NCBI GenBank assembly: GCA_903813345.2
Contig: CAIIXF020000005.1
Span: 35,403,375 to 35,467,374 of the forward strand
Length of the DNA stretch: 64,000 nt
Direction of reading: 5' to 3'
From: Owenia fusiformis
Lineage: Eukaryota > Annelida > Polychaeta > Sabellida > Oweniidae
How positions within the stretch are numbered: the first letter of the stretch is position 1; each line of letters starts with the position of its first letter. The notes under the pieces are model-generated. The model did no database searches and was not told where the DNA came from. It saw nothing but the letters and a program-made list of their open reading frames with translations. Shown here in pieces: positions 33,745-46,851 of the stretch. The position numbers and the translations under genes are program-made.

Positions 33745-36700
33745 TTTGAAATCCCGCTAATTCTCGTTTTCTTGTGATTTTAAGAGATTTGCACGTTTAA
33801 CCTTTAACATTGACAACTAATTTTTCTTTCTTTTTAATAGCACATTTGACCTTGGCTTATTTGTTTGACAACCAAACATTTCATGATTAATCGCAATAGG
33901 TTCATCCCATAGTATACCATTTGAGTTTCATAACGCGTTTTCTTAAATCATTAAATTAAGTGACAACAAACGAAGAATGACAAGCAGGACAAGGGTGACA
34001 TCTATTATGTCAGCTTTATTCAGATATTTAGAAACAAGTCCCGTGTTATTTTCAGGTACATATAACTCATTCCATGCATGGTCTACATCTTTCAGTTTTG
34101 CACAAAGAATGTATCAGTTAATCTGAAAATACAGGATCAAATCCACCTTTACGTCTTTGGTGGGAGGATAGGTTAATGTAATGGGACAATATTTCGAAAA
34201 TATTTTACAAACTATTGATTCCTTATTTTGTTACTTTCATAGCTGTGATATTGGCATTTACTGAAGGTAGATTCTGGGGAAAAATGACGTGACACGTGAA
34301 ATGACACAGTAAAATGTCATATTTTCATTGTATTTGTCTTATTTGTCCAAAAATGTTCGACTTCAAAATATGTAAAAATTGCCTCTTTTTCATGATAGGA
34401 TTGTTCAATTAACTTTGTAACTAGCAGACTCACGTAATGTTATTATACCCTTATTCCGGACACTATCCCTTCCATTATAATCATCTTGATTCACAAGCAT
34501 TCAGTTGCTCCAGCCTAAGGTCTTTAGCATTCTGATACTCATCACAGCCTTCTGCCTTCAGCTAGAAATATCTTCTAGAGAGAAAAAAGCCATGATTTCT
34601 CATGATGGGTCTTTAGACCTAGTGGAAAGAGACAATGCCATTACATAATTTAAGGGGTATGAAAAAATGGTATATTAGAAGCATTGTTTATCAAGATATG
34701 GGATGTATACGCGGAGGCTTGATGGCGATAGAAATAATTCTAAATAAAGATGGCAATGCGATCAATCATCAAAAGGCTTCGACATTTCTATTTCAATTCA
34801 GATTGAAGTGAAATACCCGGGGAAATACCCTTTCTGAATACACATTCTAAATGATACTCAGAACATATTTGCCTTGCTTAGAATGCCATAATCTTTCTTA
34901 TTGTGATGTTATCCGTTTTGACAAAAGCGGTGGAATATTCTGTTATCTGATATGACTACCAGGCCTGTTTTGAGGGAGGTGAGGTCGTTTTTCCTTTTCC
35001 GTGCAAAAACATTTCCCACGGCTTCGGTAGAGAAAAAATGCCTCTATGGGGGGGGCCTCTCTGTAAAAATTGTTTCGAAGGCCCACTTTTCCAAAAATAA
35101 GACATTGTGACTTTTAAGGCTTCGTATCTATGAGCTTTTGGAGGACCAGCGTTTTACTTTATTGAGAAGATAAAAGGGGCTCCGATAAATCAGATTCAAT
35201 GGTTCACATTAAAAAAAGCAAAAACACGCCTTGTGATTGCAGCGTCTGTGGAGATCTCGAAGATAAACTGAACAGATTATTTAAACATGCAATCTCTGAG
35301 TGACACAAATTAGATCTATGACAGCTAAGTAACGGAATGATAACCATCTCTCCATCAACTAAAACTGACAATCATGTCTTTCATATTTCCAATTAAACAT
35401 GCAGATTTGAACCTGGAAGTTAACAAGTGGGGGAGGACAAATACGTTTTCGAAATATCATTTTTTATTAAAGGCAGAATCGGATCTATAGGGAGTGACAA
35501 GCGAGCAATAGGGCAATATGTATAATTGACCTACCAATGTATTCCTCAGAAGCTCGAATGTAATATCAGTCTCAAAACATCCGTGATTTGTTCAATTCAA
35601 TCAATTAATGAAGTTGTTTAAGATTCAAAGTGCAAAAATGGGGGAAATATTCAAATCTCCCAAATAATAAGAATGGTAACCATTCTTATAGACAAATGAT
35701 TGCATTGTAAAAATCTTTAGTTTTCCCAAAATAAAGTATATACTTGGGGTAGCCTAAAATATTCTAAAATTGAAACAATTTTTTGTCAAGATGAAGCACC
35801 AAAGTAACAAAAGTAATTGCTAGATCTGATTCTGCCTTTAATAAATCACAATTTTGCAATTCCAAATGCCCCCCCCCCCCCCATTCCCGGCCCCATTCAG
35901 CCAAAAGGCAACGTACAAAGAAGAGGGATAAGGGGGATAACCTGCGCACATGTGTGATGAATCATACAGTAGGTCAGTATCTTAAGTTTTATCTTACCAA
36001 ATACCAAATATTTCAAAGTTCCGAACATAACTCAGAATCTTAAGAATCGATGCTATACATTTATTAGTTCCCATCCCCACTCTAATCGGATTTTGACTTA
36101 TGGCGACTAAAAGCTACAAGATCAACAAAATTGTTTAGATTATAGTATTATGGCAAGTGCAATTAAAACATATGTCTGAGTAATTCGCACTAATGTTATG
36201 TTAATGTTTTATTTCACCACATTAAGACATTGATACCGATTATGTCATTGAACGCGATCAGCAAATCGTGAACCTTGAATAAATGTTGATTTTACTAATT
36301 CGAGAAAGAAAGGTGATTACCAATAAATAATAGAAATATACAAAATGCGTGTGACTCAACCTAAATACCGGGAATTGAGACTGGGACGATGAAAAATTTC
36401 ATATGATTGAAAATCAAAGTGATACTTACTGTAATTCTGATTTTAAAAATGCATGTACAGTTCAGTCCAAATTAGCCCAAAATGTCTTTAATTTATGATA
36501 ATCTGAAACTTATCAGCAGGCTTCGGTACAAACCTTTTTTGGAAAATATCGGCTTCTTTTCACCATAAGCTAAACAATGTCCTTCTGAATCAGAGAATTA
36601 AAGAAAGAATCAGATATTATAGACGTGACAATGGTGTGTACAATTGGCATTTCTATATTCTAGAAAAATGAATACATAATTGTAGAAATCGTTAGTTTCC

Positions 36701-37400
36701 TCAAATAATGTCTGCTCTTTGGATATTGCTACAACTATACATGACAAAGATGTAATGATCAAAATATTCTAAAGGATTGGTATCGATATGGTGAACTTTT
36801 TGGACACACGTTTCTTTTAAACCAGTCATCAACAAATTCTGAAACTTTTACACATCGTCAATATTAATTTAATGGAGGGAGGGGGGGGGGGGGTGCGAAA
36901 CTGACTTCATTGAATAATTTCTACCCATGTGACCGGGGAATTGTTTTCATATTTAGTACCTGCAAGATGAAGCTATGGACATAAGAATATGTTTTCTCCC
37001 TGGTTACTCTATCCCATGCTAAGATTCATCTTGAGGTTGACGTCCTTGGATTCATGAAGTAGAGATTGTTTACCATGGGACTTGTACGTACAAAGGACCT
37101 CCACTGCAAATTGTGTCATATAGAAAACGTCAATCATGCTGTATTGTTTGCACAGATTATATTCAAATAAATACATATGATTGAATAATGTAACGTTAGT
37201 AATATTTAGCGTACTTATTGCCAATCGAAGGAGAATATTCCCAAACAGTCCATGAGATCAATCTAAAGAGTGTTCTGTAAAGAATAATCACACCTTCAAA
37301 AAGTAATCAACAACAAAACGTAAGTAGCTGCCGTTTAAGGTGTCTACTTGTTGCTATGCCGATTAATTACAAATCATGTAGCTGGCCGCACCTCCTCGGT
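33745..37400. other. No recognisable gene; AT-rich upstream region of the homeobox gene
   Basis: I see no coding exon, TIR element or array. A poly-C run (about 35869-35881) and a poly-G run (about 36882-36893) are present. Part of it could hold regulatory sequence for the homeobox gene, but no motif cluster stands out. Confidence 0.4.
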
Positions 37401-37590
37401 GACGTACCCCCTGCTGATTTTGTGTATAAACACCACTGACTTCAGCTCAGTAGTCATTCTTACCTGAGACTTTTGCACAGCACGAGCTGTTTAGATCAAC
37501 ACTCATAAATACTGAATAAATCAATCAATCAATAAATTAACAGCATTGATCAAGTATAAAAACCATAGGCGAAAATAAAAACCATTAGCA
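37400..37590 (+). promoter_or_regulatory. Candidate core promoter of the homeobox gene (two TATA-like boxes)
   Basis: TATAAA occurs at 37425-37430 in GTGTATAAACACC and at 37555-37560 in AAGTATAAAAACC. A GTGACGTAC element, similar to a CRE half-site, lies near 37399. The second box would place the transcription start near 37585, leaving a short leader before the ATG at 37659. The first would give a leader of about 200 bases. Confidence 0.35.
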
Positions 37591-37658
37591 CGTGCCGATT
37601 TGCCCTGTTGGAGAGACAGATTCCTAAGGACAACGTTATTGTACAAGCAGATCGTGAC

Positions 37659-40600
37659 ATGGAACGTCAACAGCAGCCAAGTGTGGAAAGCTTCAGAGAA
37701 AGGCACCAGCAACCAAGTGTAGCAAGTGAAGAGCGACCGTTAGATTTCCACCAGGTATGTCCAACTTATATTATTAAGGGAGTTCCACACATTCAAAAAA
37801 GTTTTTAGTGGAAATATTATTACAACTTTTTAATCAAAATAGTTTGCTTTTAAACTAGATAATTTATCATAACAAATATCTATAAAATATGAAAATGTTA
37901 CCTATAGCAGAGACATATAAAACTGTTTTAAATGTCTCTGCCTATAGCATCTATTTTTAATTAAATAGATAATGAAAGCTTAACAATTATCATCAAAATA
38001 CCTTAATGGGAAGGTGCATACTGCATTTACAAAGAATATGAGTATTACAAAATTGATATAAAAGTGGTAAAACGGTAAAATGGGAATATAGAAATGGAAT
38101 ATGGACCCTCAGAAAATATGAGATATGAAGATTTATATATATAAATATACCAACACCAATACAGCCCCCCCCCCCTCCCCCTTTAATTATGATTTAATGT
38201 ACACAGTGTCACCCATACATGGTGATAGGGTGATAATTGCAAGCATTATATTATTTACCCTACCAACCATCCTTCAAGATCGGTCCTTCACTGCTTTCAT
38301 GCAATGAATTACTCTTGGGCCAAGGATGCTACCAACTGACACATTAACCTTTTACACAGAGATTAGGAATTGAGATGATAGAACAGTGGCTAGATCCAAT
38401 ATTGTTTGAAGAACAAATTGAGCTTGGGAATTTGGCATTTTTGGTCCTTTTTAGGTGAAATTTTGTCAGTGGTCCCTACAAGAAATTGTTCCTGTAATGC
38501 TTCTCCTTTTCTATTCTTCCTTATCTCCTCTGTGGTTCTGGGAGGTAATAATTAAATGATAGGAACAATTAAAAAGAAACATTGTTGACAATGTGACCAA
38601 CTGAGAAACAACATTTAGAGCTATTATCTCACCATGAATAGAACATATTATAGTTGATTTCCCTTATTGTAATATTGTGATAATGATTCAAGCTGAGGAG
38701 GGGCTTTTATATGATATAATTACTTTAAAGCTCAATTAGTGGTAATACAGAATAAGTGAATGTTGCTTTCTAAACCCTAGATTTTTTAATTGTTTCTAGA
38801 ATTGAACATTGTCTCATGAATATGCTGCCTTTTCTCTCTCTAGGTTCCTATTATGGCTTCTCCCAGTAGAAAGACAACTTCCATTGACATCACCCAGAGC
38901 AGATTGTATCCTAGCAACCAAAGTCAATCCAGTAGCCATGGCAACTGCAAAAGTCGGGCTAAAGAGCTAGAACAAGGTGAAGAGACAATGCTAGATACCA
39001 CACTTCCAGAAGTCAACCGCACCCCCTCCCCATATTACCATGACGATGCTGATGACGATGTGTTTGTTACCACGGATACCAGACATCTGTTGTCTCCTCC
39101 AACACGGGATGTCATCCCAAGCCCAATGACCAGTACCCCAAGAGTTACCAGAATCCCACAGTACCCACACAACTCTAGTTACACCTATGCTGCCTTAGAC
39201 TCCGGACTGTCTCAGCCAAGCCTTCCACATTACAAGCCAAGTAAGATATAAATTCTCTATACCATTTTTTGTTATGCAATATTACAATAATGGAAATATG
39301 TGGGAAAATGTATTTATCTATATTAAAAATTGTTTTATAATTTATAGAGTTAACATATGAGGTTCGAGCTTCACATCTTAGTGAATTTAATAATATACCA
39401 ATATAATTATTTGACCTAATAAAATAATGGGCTTTCTAAATGTAATATTTAATCCAATGAGTGTCAAACAAACAAATACCATTTTGAAATCAATTTGAGA
39501 AACTTCATAATCCTTTTGTTTATCATATCACAGACACAACTGTAAAACTGAGTGATAAATTAGCAGAGGCTGGGGCAATCAAGGTATCTAAATGAATACC
39601 TGATTTTTAATCCAATAATTAAAAACAATTTACAATTAAACACCAGAGCCCAGACTAATTCTGACATTTCATTAAATTACTGATATCCAATTAACATAAT
39701 CTTTTTGTTTATTTAATTCTCAGACAAAACTGTTAGGTAAATAATATCAATTTTTGAGGTAATCAAGTTGACTCATTGCAATCACAATATACCTGTTTTT
39801 AATCCAATCAGTAAAAAACATTGTAATTAAAACCTTGGACTGATTGTTACATTTAAAACTGACATTTCAGACATAAATCCTACTTAGTTAATGTTATCAA
39901 AATAAACAATTATCTACATTTGGCTTGATTACAATTTCAATTTCTTAATTACACCATGGGAATCAAAACATTACATTTGATAGACATTCACTGCAATCAA
40001 AGATTTGTATCTCCTTTTGAATTATGAACTTCCATTTATTTTTCTTATACCCAAAGGACATTTTCCGTTTTTCTCAGATTCAAATTCTCAATACTTGTTT
40101 GTAATTAAAAGTTAATTGCTTTATAATTACATGGGAAAATTTTGTCATCTAATGCTTGTGATCCCTGGGGCTGAAATTAACTGTTTCTTTATCTTGTCCA
40201 TATTTTCTTTGAGAGAACAATACTACTGCACTATGAAGCTAAAATGAAATTCAAACTTTTTTAAACTTTTATTGATACTACAACCAGTATTAACCATATT
40301 TATTCGCTATATCTGAACACTGGTTTGGGAAATTTTCTTTGGCATAATAGTTTTAAATTTTTCATTTAATACAGTTTTTCATTTAACAACATGAATGTTT
40401 CAGCTAAAATATTTAAATTGTACTTATCAAGCCAATGTCTCAGACTCATGTTATGCACAATATGCTATTTCTCGATATTAACAACAAATATAACATTTGT
40501 ACTTGTAGATAAATCTTCTACCAACAATATGAGTAGCTCTGTTAGCAGCAAGAGGTACAGACAGAGACGTATGTTCACCACTGATCAGCTCCTCCTTTTG

Positions 40601-41813
40601 GAGGATAACTTTGAAACGATGCCCTACCCTAAAAATGCAGATTTTGCTCACTTGGAAGACTTGACTGGGATAGATGGCAGTAGTCTAAGGGTAAGATACA
40701 TTACAGTAAAACCTATATTTGTAGAACAAAAAATGGTTCACTTAGGTGTTCATCTTCCAAACAGATGTTTATTAGCATGAAATCATTTGGGGACAGAAAA
40801 CTAAAACACTAACTGTTCTACTTACAAATGTGTTCTACTTGGCGTTTCTACCATATTTCAATTAATCAAGTCTTGGTGTGTGCTTTATTTCACTTTTTAG
40901 AGATAATGGAAGACAGCATGTATTTTTAATTTTGATGCCATGAGCACATTAACCTCTTAGTCAGAATATAATAAACAACCAACATACAATTTGAGGAGAG
41001 ATACCAAAACACAAATATTATGATAATTCATGTACACCCCTTGATTGAGAAAAAAACCCAGTGATAATTGATTGATTGATTATTGGATAAATTTGTTTAT
41101 TGCAGATTTGGTTTCAAAATCGTCGTGTAAAAGCTCGTAAAAATGGACAAACTGGAATTCGTAGCACAGTAGGACGTCCTTGTAAGCAGGTCCCCTCCAA
41201 TGTGCCAGGAATGACTACATATGAACAAATGACCCAAATCAAACTACCTCCAAACCACCCATTCTGTGTCATTGATGGCAGTGAGAGCATGTCGACTAGC
41301 AATGATGAGACTTGTTCATTGTCTCCTAATGACTCGGTGGAGGTTAGATCAATGGAGGTCATCAAAAAGCAGAAAACACAATGGGTTGGTGATCATGAAT
41401 TCATTGCTAAAGACCGTCGGCTACATAGCATCGAGAACAGAATGTCAGACATTTTCCCAACGATGACATCATCACCAATCATTTCCGGCAATTCTATGAT
41501 GCCATTTCCCTTCCCACTTATGGGAGTTCCAGATCACCATGCATTGAAAGGCAACGTTGCCATGACACCCACAAGCTCAGAGCAGCCATTGGACCTTAGC
41601 GTAAAAACATCAAGCCCCCGTCCAGGCATCCAACGACCTTGGGAGGATGCCCCAAAGAAAAGTAGTCCCTCCAGCAGTAATCCAACAACCCCAAGCTTTG
41701 CATATTCCTCTAACCCAACATTAGTGTCGTTAATGCAGTATCAATATGCCACTGCCATGCACTATGCCAATATTGTACAACATGCATCCATCCAAAGATC
41801 AAGTCATCATTAG
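37659..41813 (+). CDS. Divergent PRD-class (paired-like) homeobox transcription factor, 460 aa, four exons
   Basis: Exons 37659-37754, 38844-39240, 40509-40690 and 41106-41813 join in frame (GTATGT, GTAAGA and GTAAGA donors; CTCTCTAG, TTGTAG and TATTGCAG acceptors). The start is the first in-frame ATG, in good context (GACATGG). The homeodomain covers about residues 180-239: R5, F8, Q12, L16, F20, Y25-P26, then WFQNRRVKARK with W48, F49, Q50, N51 and R53. The last intron falls exactly between positions 46 and 47, the classical PRD-class site, and Q50 fits a paired-like protein without a paired domain. Helix 1-2 residues (LLLLEDNF, LEDLTGID) are unlike the well-known subclasses. A PLDLS motif at 386-390 is a CtBP co-repressor motif, and LHSIENRM near 331-338 faintly resembles an octapeptide/eh1 repressor motif. 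It probably acts in the nucleus as a repressor. The exact orthology group is unknown; a lineage-specific paired-like gene is likely. Confidence 0.85.
40704..40853. mobile_element. TA-flanked CAGTARAACC-family element in homeobox intron 3
   Basis: It starts CAGTAAAACCTATATTTGTA and ends TTTCTACCA, between TA dinucleotides. Internal GTGTTCTACTT resembles the copy at 2703. It sits 13 bases after the splice donor of the exon encoding homeodomain helices 1-2. Confidence 0.6.
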
Positions 41814-42189
41814 ACTATAGGCCAAGCTGTATTGATGTCTACAACAATCCATAATGTCCGGGTAACACAAAAAAATTAACATTTTTTGTCACCCTGTATA
41901 TTGGACAATACATATATAGTGTATCATACTTATTGCCATAGTAATTATTAAGTAGCCACGTGGACTATATTTCATTGGGTTTCGAAGAAGTTACAATACT
42001 TCGATAGATACTAGAGTGTTAATTCCATCAATTAATTGATTAATTGTTCCACATTATAAAGAAGACAACTGCCAGTGTAAATATGATTAAAATTACTGTA
42101 ATATTTAGTAGTTTAGTACAATCTTCAGTATAATTAAGAACGCAACTGCCAGTGTAATACAAGTCTTGTATAATGATAATCATTTGTTT

Positions 42190-42895
42190 AATATTTAGTT
42201 CAATCTTCAGTGTAATTAAGAACACAGATAAAAGTGTAATTTAGTATATTGCTCAAATCTTCAGTGTAATTAAGAACACAAACAAAAGTGTAATTTAGTA
42301 TATTGCTCAAATCTTCATTGTAATTAAGAACACAAATAAAAGTGTAATTTAGTATATTGCTCAAATCTTCAGTGTAAATAAGAACACAAATAAAAGTGTA
42401 ATTTAGTATATTGCTCAAATCTTCAGTGTAATTAAGAACACAAATAAAAGTGTAATTTAGGATATTGCTCAATCTTCAGTGTAATTAAGAACACAAATAA
42501 AAGTGTAATTTAGTATATTGCTCAAATCTTCAGTGTAATTAAGAACACAATAAAAGTGTAATTTAGGATATTGCTCAATCTTCAGTGTAATTAAGAACAC
42601 AAATAAAAGTGTAATTTAGTATATTGCTCAAATCTTCAGTGTAATTAAGAACACAATAAAAGTGTAATTTAGTATATTGCTCAATCTTCAGTGTAATTAA
42701 GAACACAAATAAAAGTGTAATTTAGTATATTGCTCAAATCTTCAGAGTAATTAAGAACACAAATAAAAGTGTAATTTAGTATATTGCTCAAATCTTCAGT
42801 GTAATTAAGAACACAAATAAAAGTGTAATTTAGTATATTGCTCAAATCTTCAGTGTAAATAAGAACACAAATAAAAGTGTAATATGGGACATGTG
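42190..42895 (+). repeat. 54-bp minisatellite in the inferred homeobox 3' UTR, iterating AATAAA
   Basis: The unit contains CTTCAGTGTAATTAAGAACA, then CAAATAAAAGTGTAATTTAG and TATATTGCTCA. About 13 units are present, with small deletions. Eleven carry AATAAA, each followed by a GTGTAATTTAG-type U/G-rich stretch. The array starts about 380 bases after the stop codon. The minus-strand frame (18-residue repeats with NYTE and NILNYTFICVL) follows from the period being a multiple of three and is not a gene. Confidence 0.93.
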
Positions 42896-43124
42896 GGACA
42901 ATGCTCAATGTAATATTTAGTACAATCTTCAGTGTAATTCAGAAGACAACTTGCAGTGTAATACATGATAATCCTCAGTGTAATATTTAGTTCAATCTTC
43001 AGTGATATTTAGTTCAAACTTAGTGTAACTATGAAGACGATTGATAGAACAAGCCAAGCTTTAGTGTAATTAATATTCAGATGTAGTGTGATATCTTGCA
43101 CATTATATGTAGTGCAGTGTAATA

Positions 43125-43440
43125 TTTAGTACACTATTTTCAATATTTTTCAATATTTAGTACAATATTTTCAATATCTGTACAATATTTTCAATATTTA
43201 GTACAATATTTTCAATATCTGTACAATATTTTCAATATCTGTACAATATTTTCAATATCTGTACAATATTTTCAATATTTAGTACAATATTTTCAATATC
43301 TGTACAATATTTTCAATATCTGTACAATATTTTCAATATTTAGTACAATATTTTCAATATTTAGTACAATATTTTCAATATCTGTACAATATTTTCAATA
43401 TTTAGTACAATATTTTCAATATTGGGGACAATATCAGGTG
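43125..43440 (+). repeat. 20/21-bp minisatellite (TACAATATTTTCAATAT)
   Basis: About 14 units alternate between TACAATATTTTCAATATCTG (20) and TACAATATTTTCAATATTTA plus G (21). It follows the 54-bp array within the same inferred 3' UTR. Between them the word CAGTGTAATATTTAGT recurs irregularly, suggesting the second array grew from part of the first region. Confidence 0.92.
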
Positions 43441-43727
43441 TAAATACTTGTCACATCAATTTCACTGTTATTGTGATAAATACATGGTGAATAGTATAAA
43501 AATGTAAATAGTTCTAAAGACAGTGTAAATAGATAGTGTTAAATATACATATAAAACTCAAATCAGAAGAGTAATACAATACATGTAATACAATAAGACA
43601 GACTCAGTGCCTTTACAGTACAATATATTATTGTATACATGTTTATATGGTTTTGATGAACAAAGAGAAGTCAGTATAAAATTCAGTATTATTATGTTTT
43701 TTTGACATGTACTGTGTAGTGATTTCC

Positions 43728-43828
43728 AAAATATTGTTTAGTTAGGTTCTCCCATTCAGCACCTTGGTAATAGGTCAATTGCGTGCTACCAAGGTGCCAA
43801 ATGGGAGGATCTAACTAAATGATATTTT
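43728..43828 (+). repeat. Near-perfect 42-bp-stem hairpin
   Basis: The arms 43728-43769 and 43787-43828 flank a 17-base loop. As plus-strand RNA the stem has 36 Watson-Crick pairs, 4 G-U wobbles and one 2-base mismatch (C-A, A-C). The arms carry TTAGTTAGGTTCTCCC and GCACCTTGGTA. It lies about 110 bases upstream of the likely polyadenylation signal. It could be a miRNA-type precursor, a double-stranded RNA element of the 3' UTR, or a tiny palindromic transposon remnant. Confidence 0.85.
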
Positions 43829-43934
43829 CCTACTGCTGAATTCAAGATGATAAAGCAGAAGCTGAATAATATTTTTCAAAATGTTAAATGTTTTCAGAAT
43901 TATATATGTGCAATCTGTTGTTCATTGTGTATAA

Positions 43935-43940
43935 AATAAA
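43935..43940 (+). terminator. Likely distal polyadenylation signal AATAAA of the homeobox gene
   Basis: GTATAAAATAAAGTTTCAAG provides AATAAA in ordinary single-copy sequence after both arrays and the hairpin. Using it would give a 3' UTR of about 2.1 kb. The repeated AATAAA words from 42330 onward are competing candidates. Confidence 0.45.
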
Positions 43941-43959
43941 GTTTCAAGCATCAAAAGTA

Positions 43960-46740
43960 ACTACATTTTAGTGTTTTATTGATCAACTTCATGACAAAAA
44001 TATATTAAAATTCTTTTAATAAAGAGTAATTCTTTGATCTTTTCCCATTAGAAGTCCTGGAATAATAAGACGATTTACAGTGTCCCTTTATAAGGGTTGT
44101 TAGAATGGGGTTATATAGGTTGTTAAAACCTATAATCTATTATAGATAATGATTGATAAAATATTCTTGTATGATCAAAAATGAAAACTTAAAAGTAGTT
44201 ATTCCTCTAGCACACAATCTTTCAAGATATCAGAGAACTGGTATTTCAAAAAATCTGCTATGGGAGGTCATCCTAATCTATAAGATATATTATATTGGCC
44301 ATTGGATAATCCCTATATCCTGATCTGAACCTACTATTATATGATGATCTGTCTTTAAATTTTGATTATTTCTTCATAAAAAGCATTTTAACTTTGTCCT
44401 TAGAACTTGTCATTATGTTTATATTTTCTTTAAAATGTTAATTTCTCTACCAACTCAAACATATCAGAGTACGGAACAAAATGGTATATCCCATATCAGA
44501 TTCTTGTTCTCATGGATTTAACAGATAGTTTATGGGCAGGGAGGAATATGGAATTTATTCAGGGATGATATGATATTGGACAAGGGAAAATAATAACAGA
44601 GGATAAATAGCTCTAGTGTCAATAAGATTGATTCAAAATGTACATTCCAGAGAATAATTTCCACAAATTATATTCAAACTGTTTTACATAGTGTGTAAAG
44701 TGTGTTGCTAACAACAATACTTTCTATTTCTTGTATGCCAAGTCTAGATATTTAGATACAAAACTTGTACCCCTTTTCATGGTTTATTCTATCGGTTGGA
44801 AAACCTCTATAGATCTCTACAACATTGTATTCCTTCAATTTTCTCAACATATCAATCAACAGGCAGAGAATTTCATAAAATATATTTTTTATTTCATCAC
44901 TGGTTTACTCGTACAATGATTCACTAAAATGCACAGAAACAGTACACTGTTATATGTATATATAAGAGACAATATACACATCATACATGTTAAATATAAA
45001 TAGTGTGGACTTGTAAACTCAAATACAAATCGTTAATACATGTATGTATTAAATGCATTGTTTATGTGGGAAAAAACACATGATTACTTAAATCCTTATC
45101 ATTCTGTATTGGGAGCGACTTCAAAACATTTTCTCATGCTCTTGTTGGTTCACTTTAAAACCATAATCCAGCTTAAATCCGGTTAAAGTTAACAAATCTT
45201 ATTGTTTAAAACAATTCATAAGCAGGTATCAATACATTGGCAAAATATGGGGATTAAATATTGATATGGCAGCAATGGACACATTATGTGATCCCATGAC
45301 TTACATCAAAATACCTTGGCTTGACAATTCAAATATTGAAACAAAAATAAGAAACAAATTAAAAATTGTAATGTACTCACGTGAAAAATAATGTGATAAT
45401 AAAGCATTCGATACAAAACAACAAGCCTCCCAGAATTATGAACAAAAGTTAAGCTTAATGAGTCACTCCATCAAAACAATGATTCACAAATTATTAATGT
45501 TCAAGTTGGTCTGAAAAATTATGCACATTGTTTTTTCAGTTACTATAGAACATTAAAATTACAATCTATCCTTGTCATCCTGTTTTGACTTACATAATAA
45601 TGACAGTCCTTGTCTTACATCTAATTCTGCGTTACAAAATAATGACAGTACTAGCCCACAATGGATCAACTTTTCCTCTTGCCATTATGATAATGGTGTT
45701 GCAGTAGCCAACACACATTTTTGATCAAGTACATTGAAAGGAGTTCAGATTGGGAAGTGTTTTGATATAACACATTAGATGTACAATTGTATTTATCTTT
45801 ATGATGCCAAAATTGGTCAAAACATATGAATGACTATTCTAAAATACCTGTTTAGAGCTACAATTTAGCAAAAAAGAAAATTTAAATTTTCAACATTGGA
45901 AATTGTCTCTACCAAAAATATTTTGGGTTCTTTATGAAAATCATAAATACGCTCGTACATGCATCATATCTCAGACAAAGGCTAAATTATAACATAACCT
46001 TACAGTGTGCAGTCAATCTAACAATTAACAGGTTTAATATGTCATTAATTCTCACCATGAGATAATTGAGCGACAAAATACATATCACTTGCAAAGAATT
46101 CATTTATTATGAGCTAGCTATGAGTCAACAAGGAGGTAGAACTTTGCAGTAGGCATTCAAGTAGGCCTCATTATATCCCAGGTCAGTAAAATAACACAAA
46201 TTAAAGCAATAAAATTGAATGAATCACAACAAAATTAATCTAATATTTTGAGTTATGCTACAATAACAACTGGATCGTCTTTATTTTATTTATTTTTTTT
46301 TGTGTTTTAATCTAAATAACTGTATTATGGAAGTATAAACTGGATTATCTGAACCTTTTCTATTAACCTTTGCTGTTGTCATTTTGAATTAACAAAATGT
46401 GATCTCATGCTAATATTTTGATAAAATGGAAATGATTCTGTCAGAGATTGTCACTGTATGTTGATAATATGAATCTTGGCACTTTTTAAAATAAATAAAT
46501 GGTATTTACAATAAATGTTGACAGTATGAAATTCATTTACAAATTTTGTCTCTTGGTAAATTGATTAAAGTGATACCCTTTTTGTTTCCCCAGTGGGAAA
46601 GAGGGAGGTCTGGGGGTGGGGGAGGGGGATGAAGCACAAATGGTATTTATACATGTATGTACAGCAGTTATGGTATATATTAAATAGTTCAGTACAGTAC
46701 AGTACAATGATAACCATAGTATATATGTATTTATAGTAAA
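43960..46740. other. No recognisable gene; AT-rich intergenic
   Basis: I find no exon-like segment. A short stretch near 45738 (GTTCAGATTGGGAAGTGTT) resembles the interior of the CAGTARAACC element family and may be a remnant. Confidence 0.45.
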
Positions 46741-46745
46741 AGTAT

Positions 46746-46851
46746 AGTTAAGGTGCCATGGTACTTGGGTACACCTGTTATCTTGGTTCAAAAATGTTTG
46801 AAATCCAGCATGGTTTTGTCACTTCCTGTTAAGTACCATGGCACCTTAACT
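46746..46851. repeat. Perfect 21-bp inverted repeat with 64-base loop
   Basis: GTTAAGGTGCCATGGTACTT (preceded by A) at 46746-46766 is exactly complementary to AAGTACCATGGCACCTTAAC (followed by T) at 46831-46851. The spacer is single-copy sequence. It may be a degenerate MITE or a hairpin-forming RNA. Confidence 0.8.

Noticed and set aside
42200-42908. Minus-strand frames with 18-residue NYTFICVLNYTEDL-type repeats
   Set aside because: By-product of the 54-bp minisatellite in the homeobox 3' flank.
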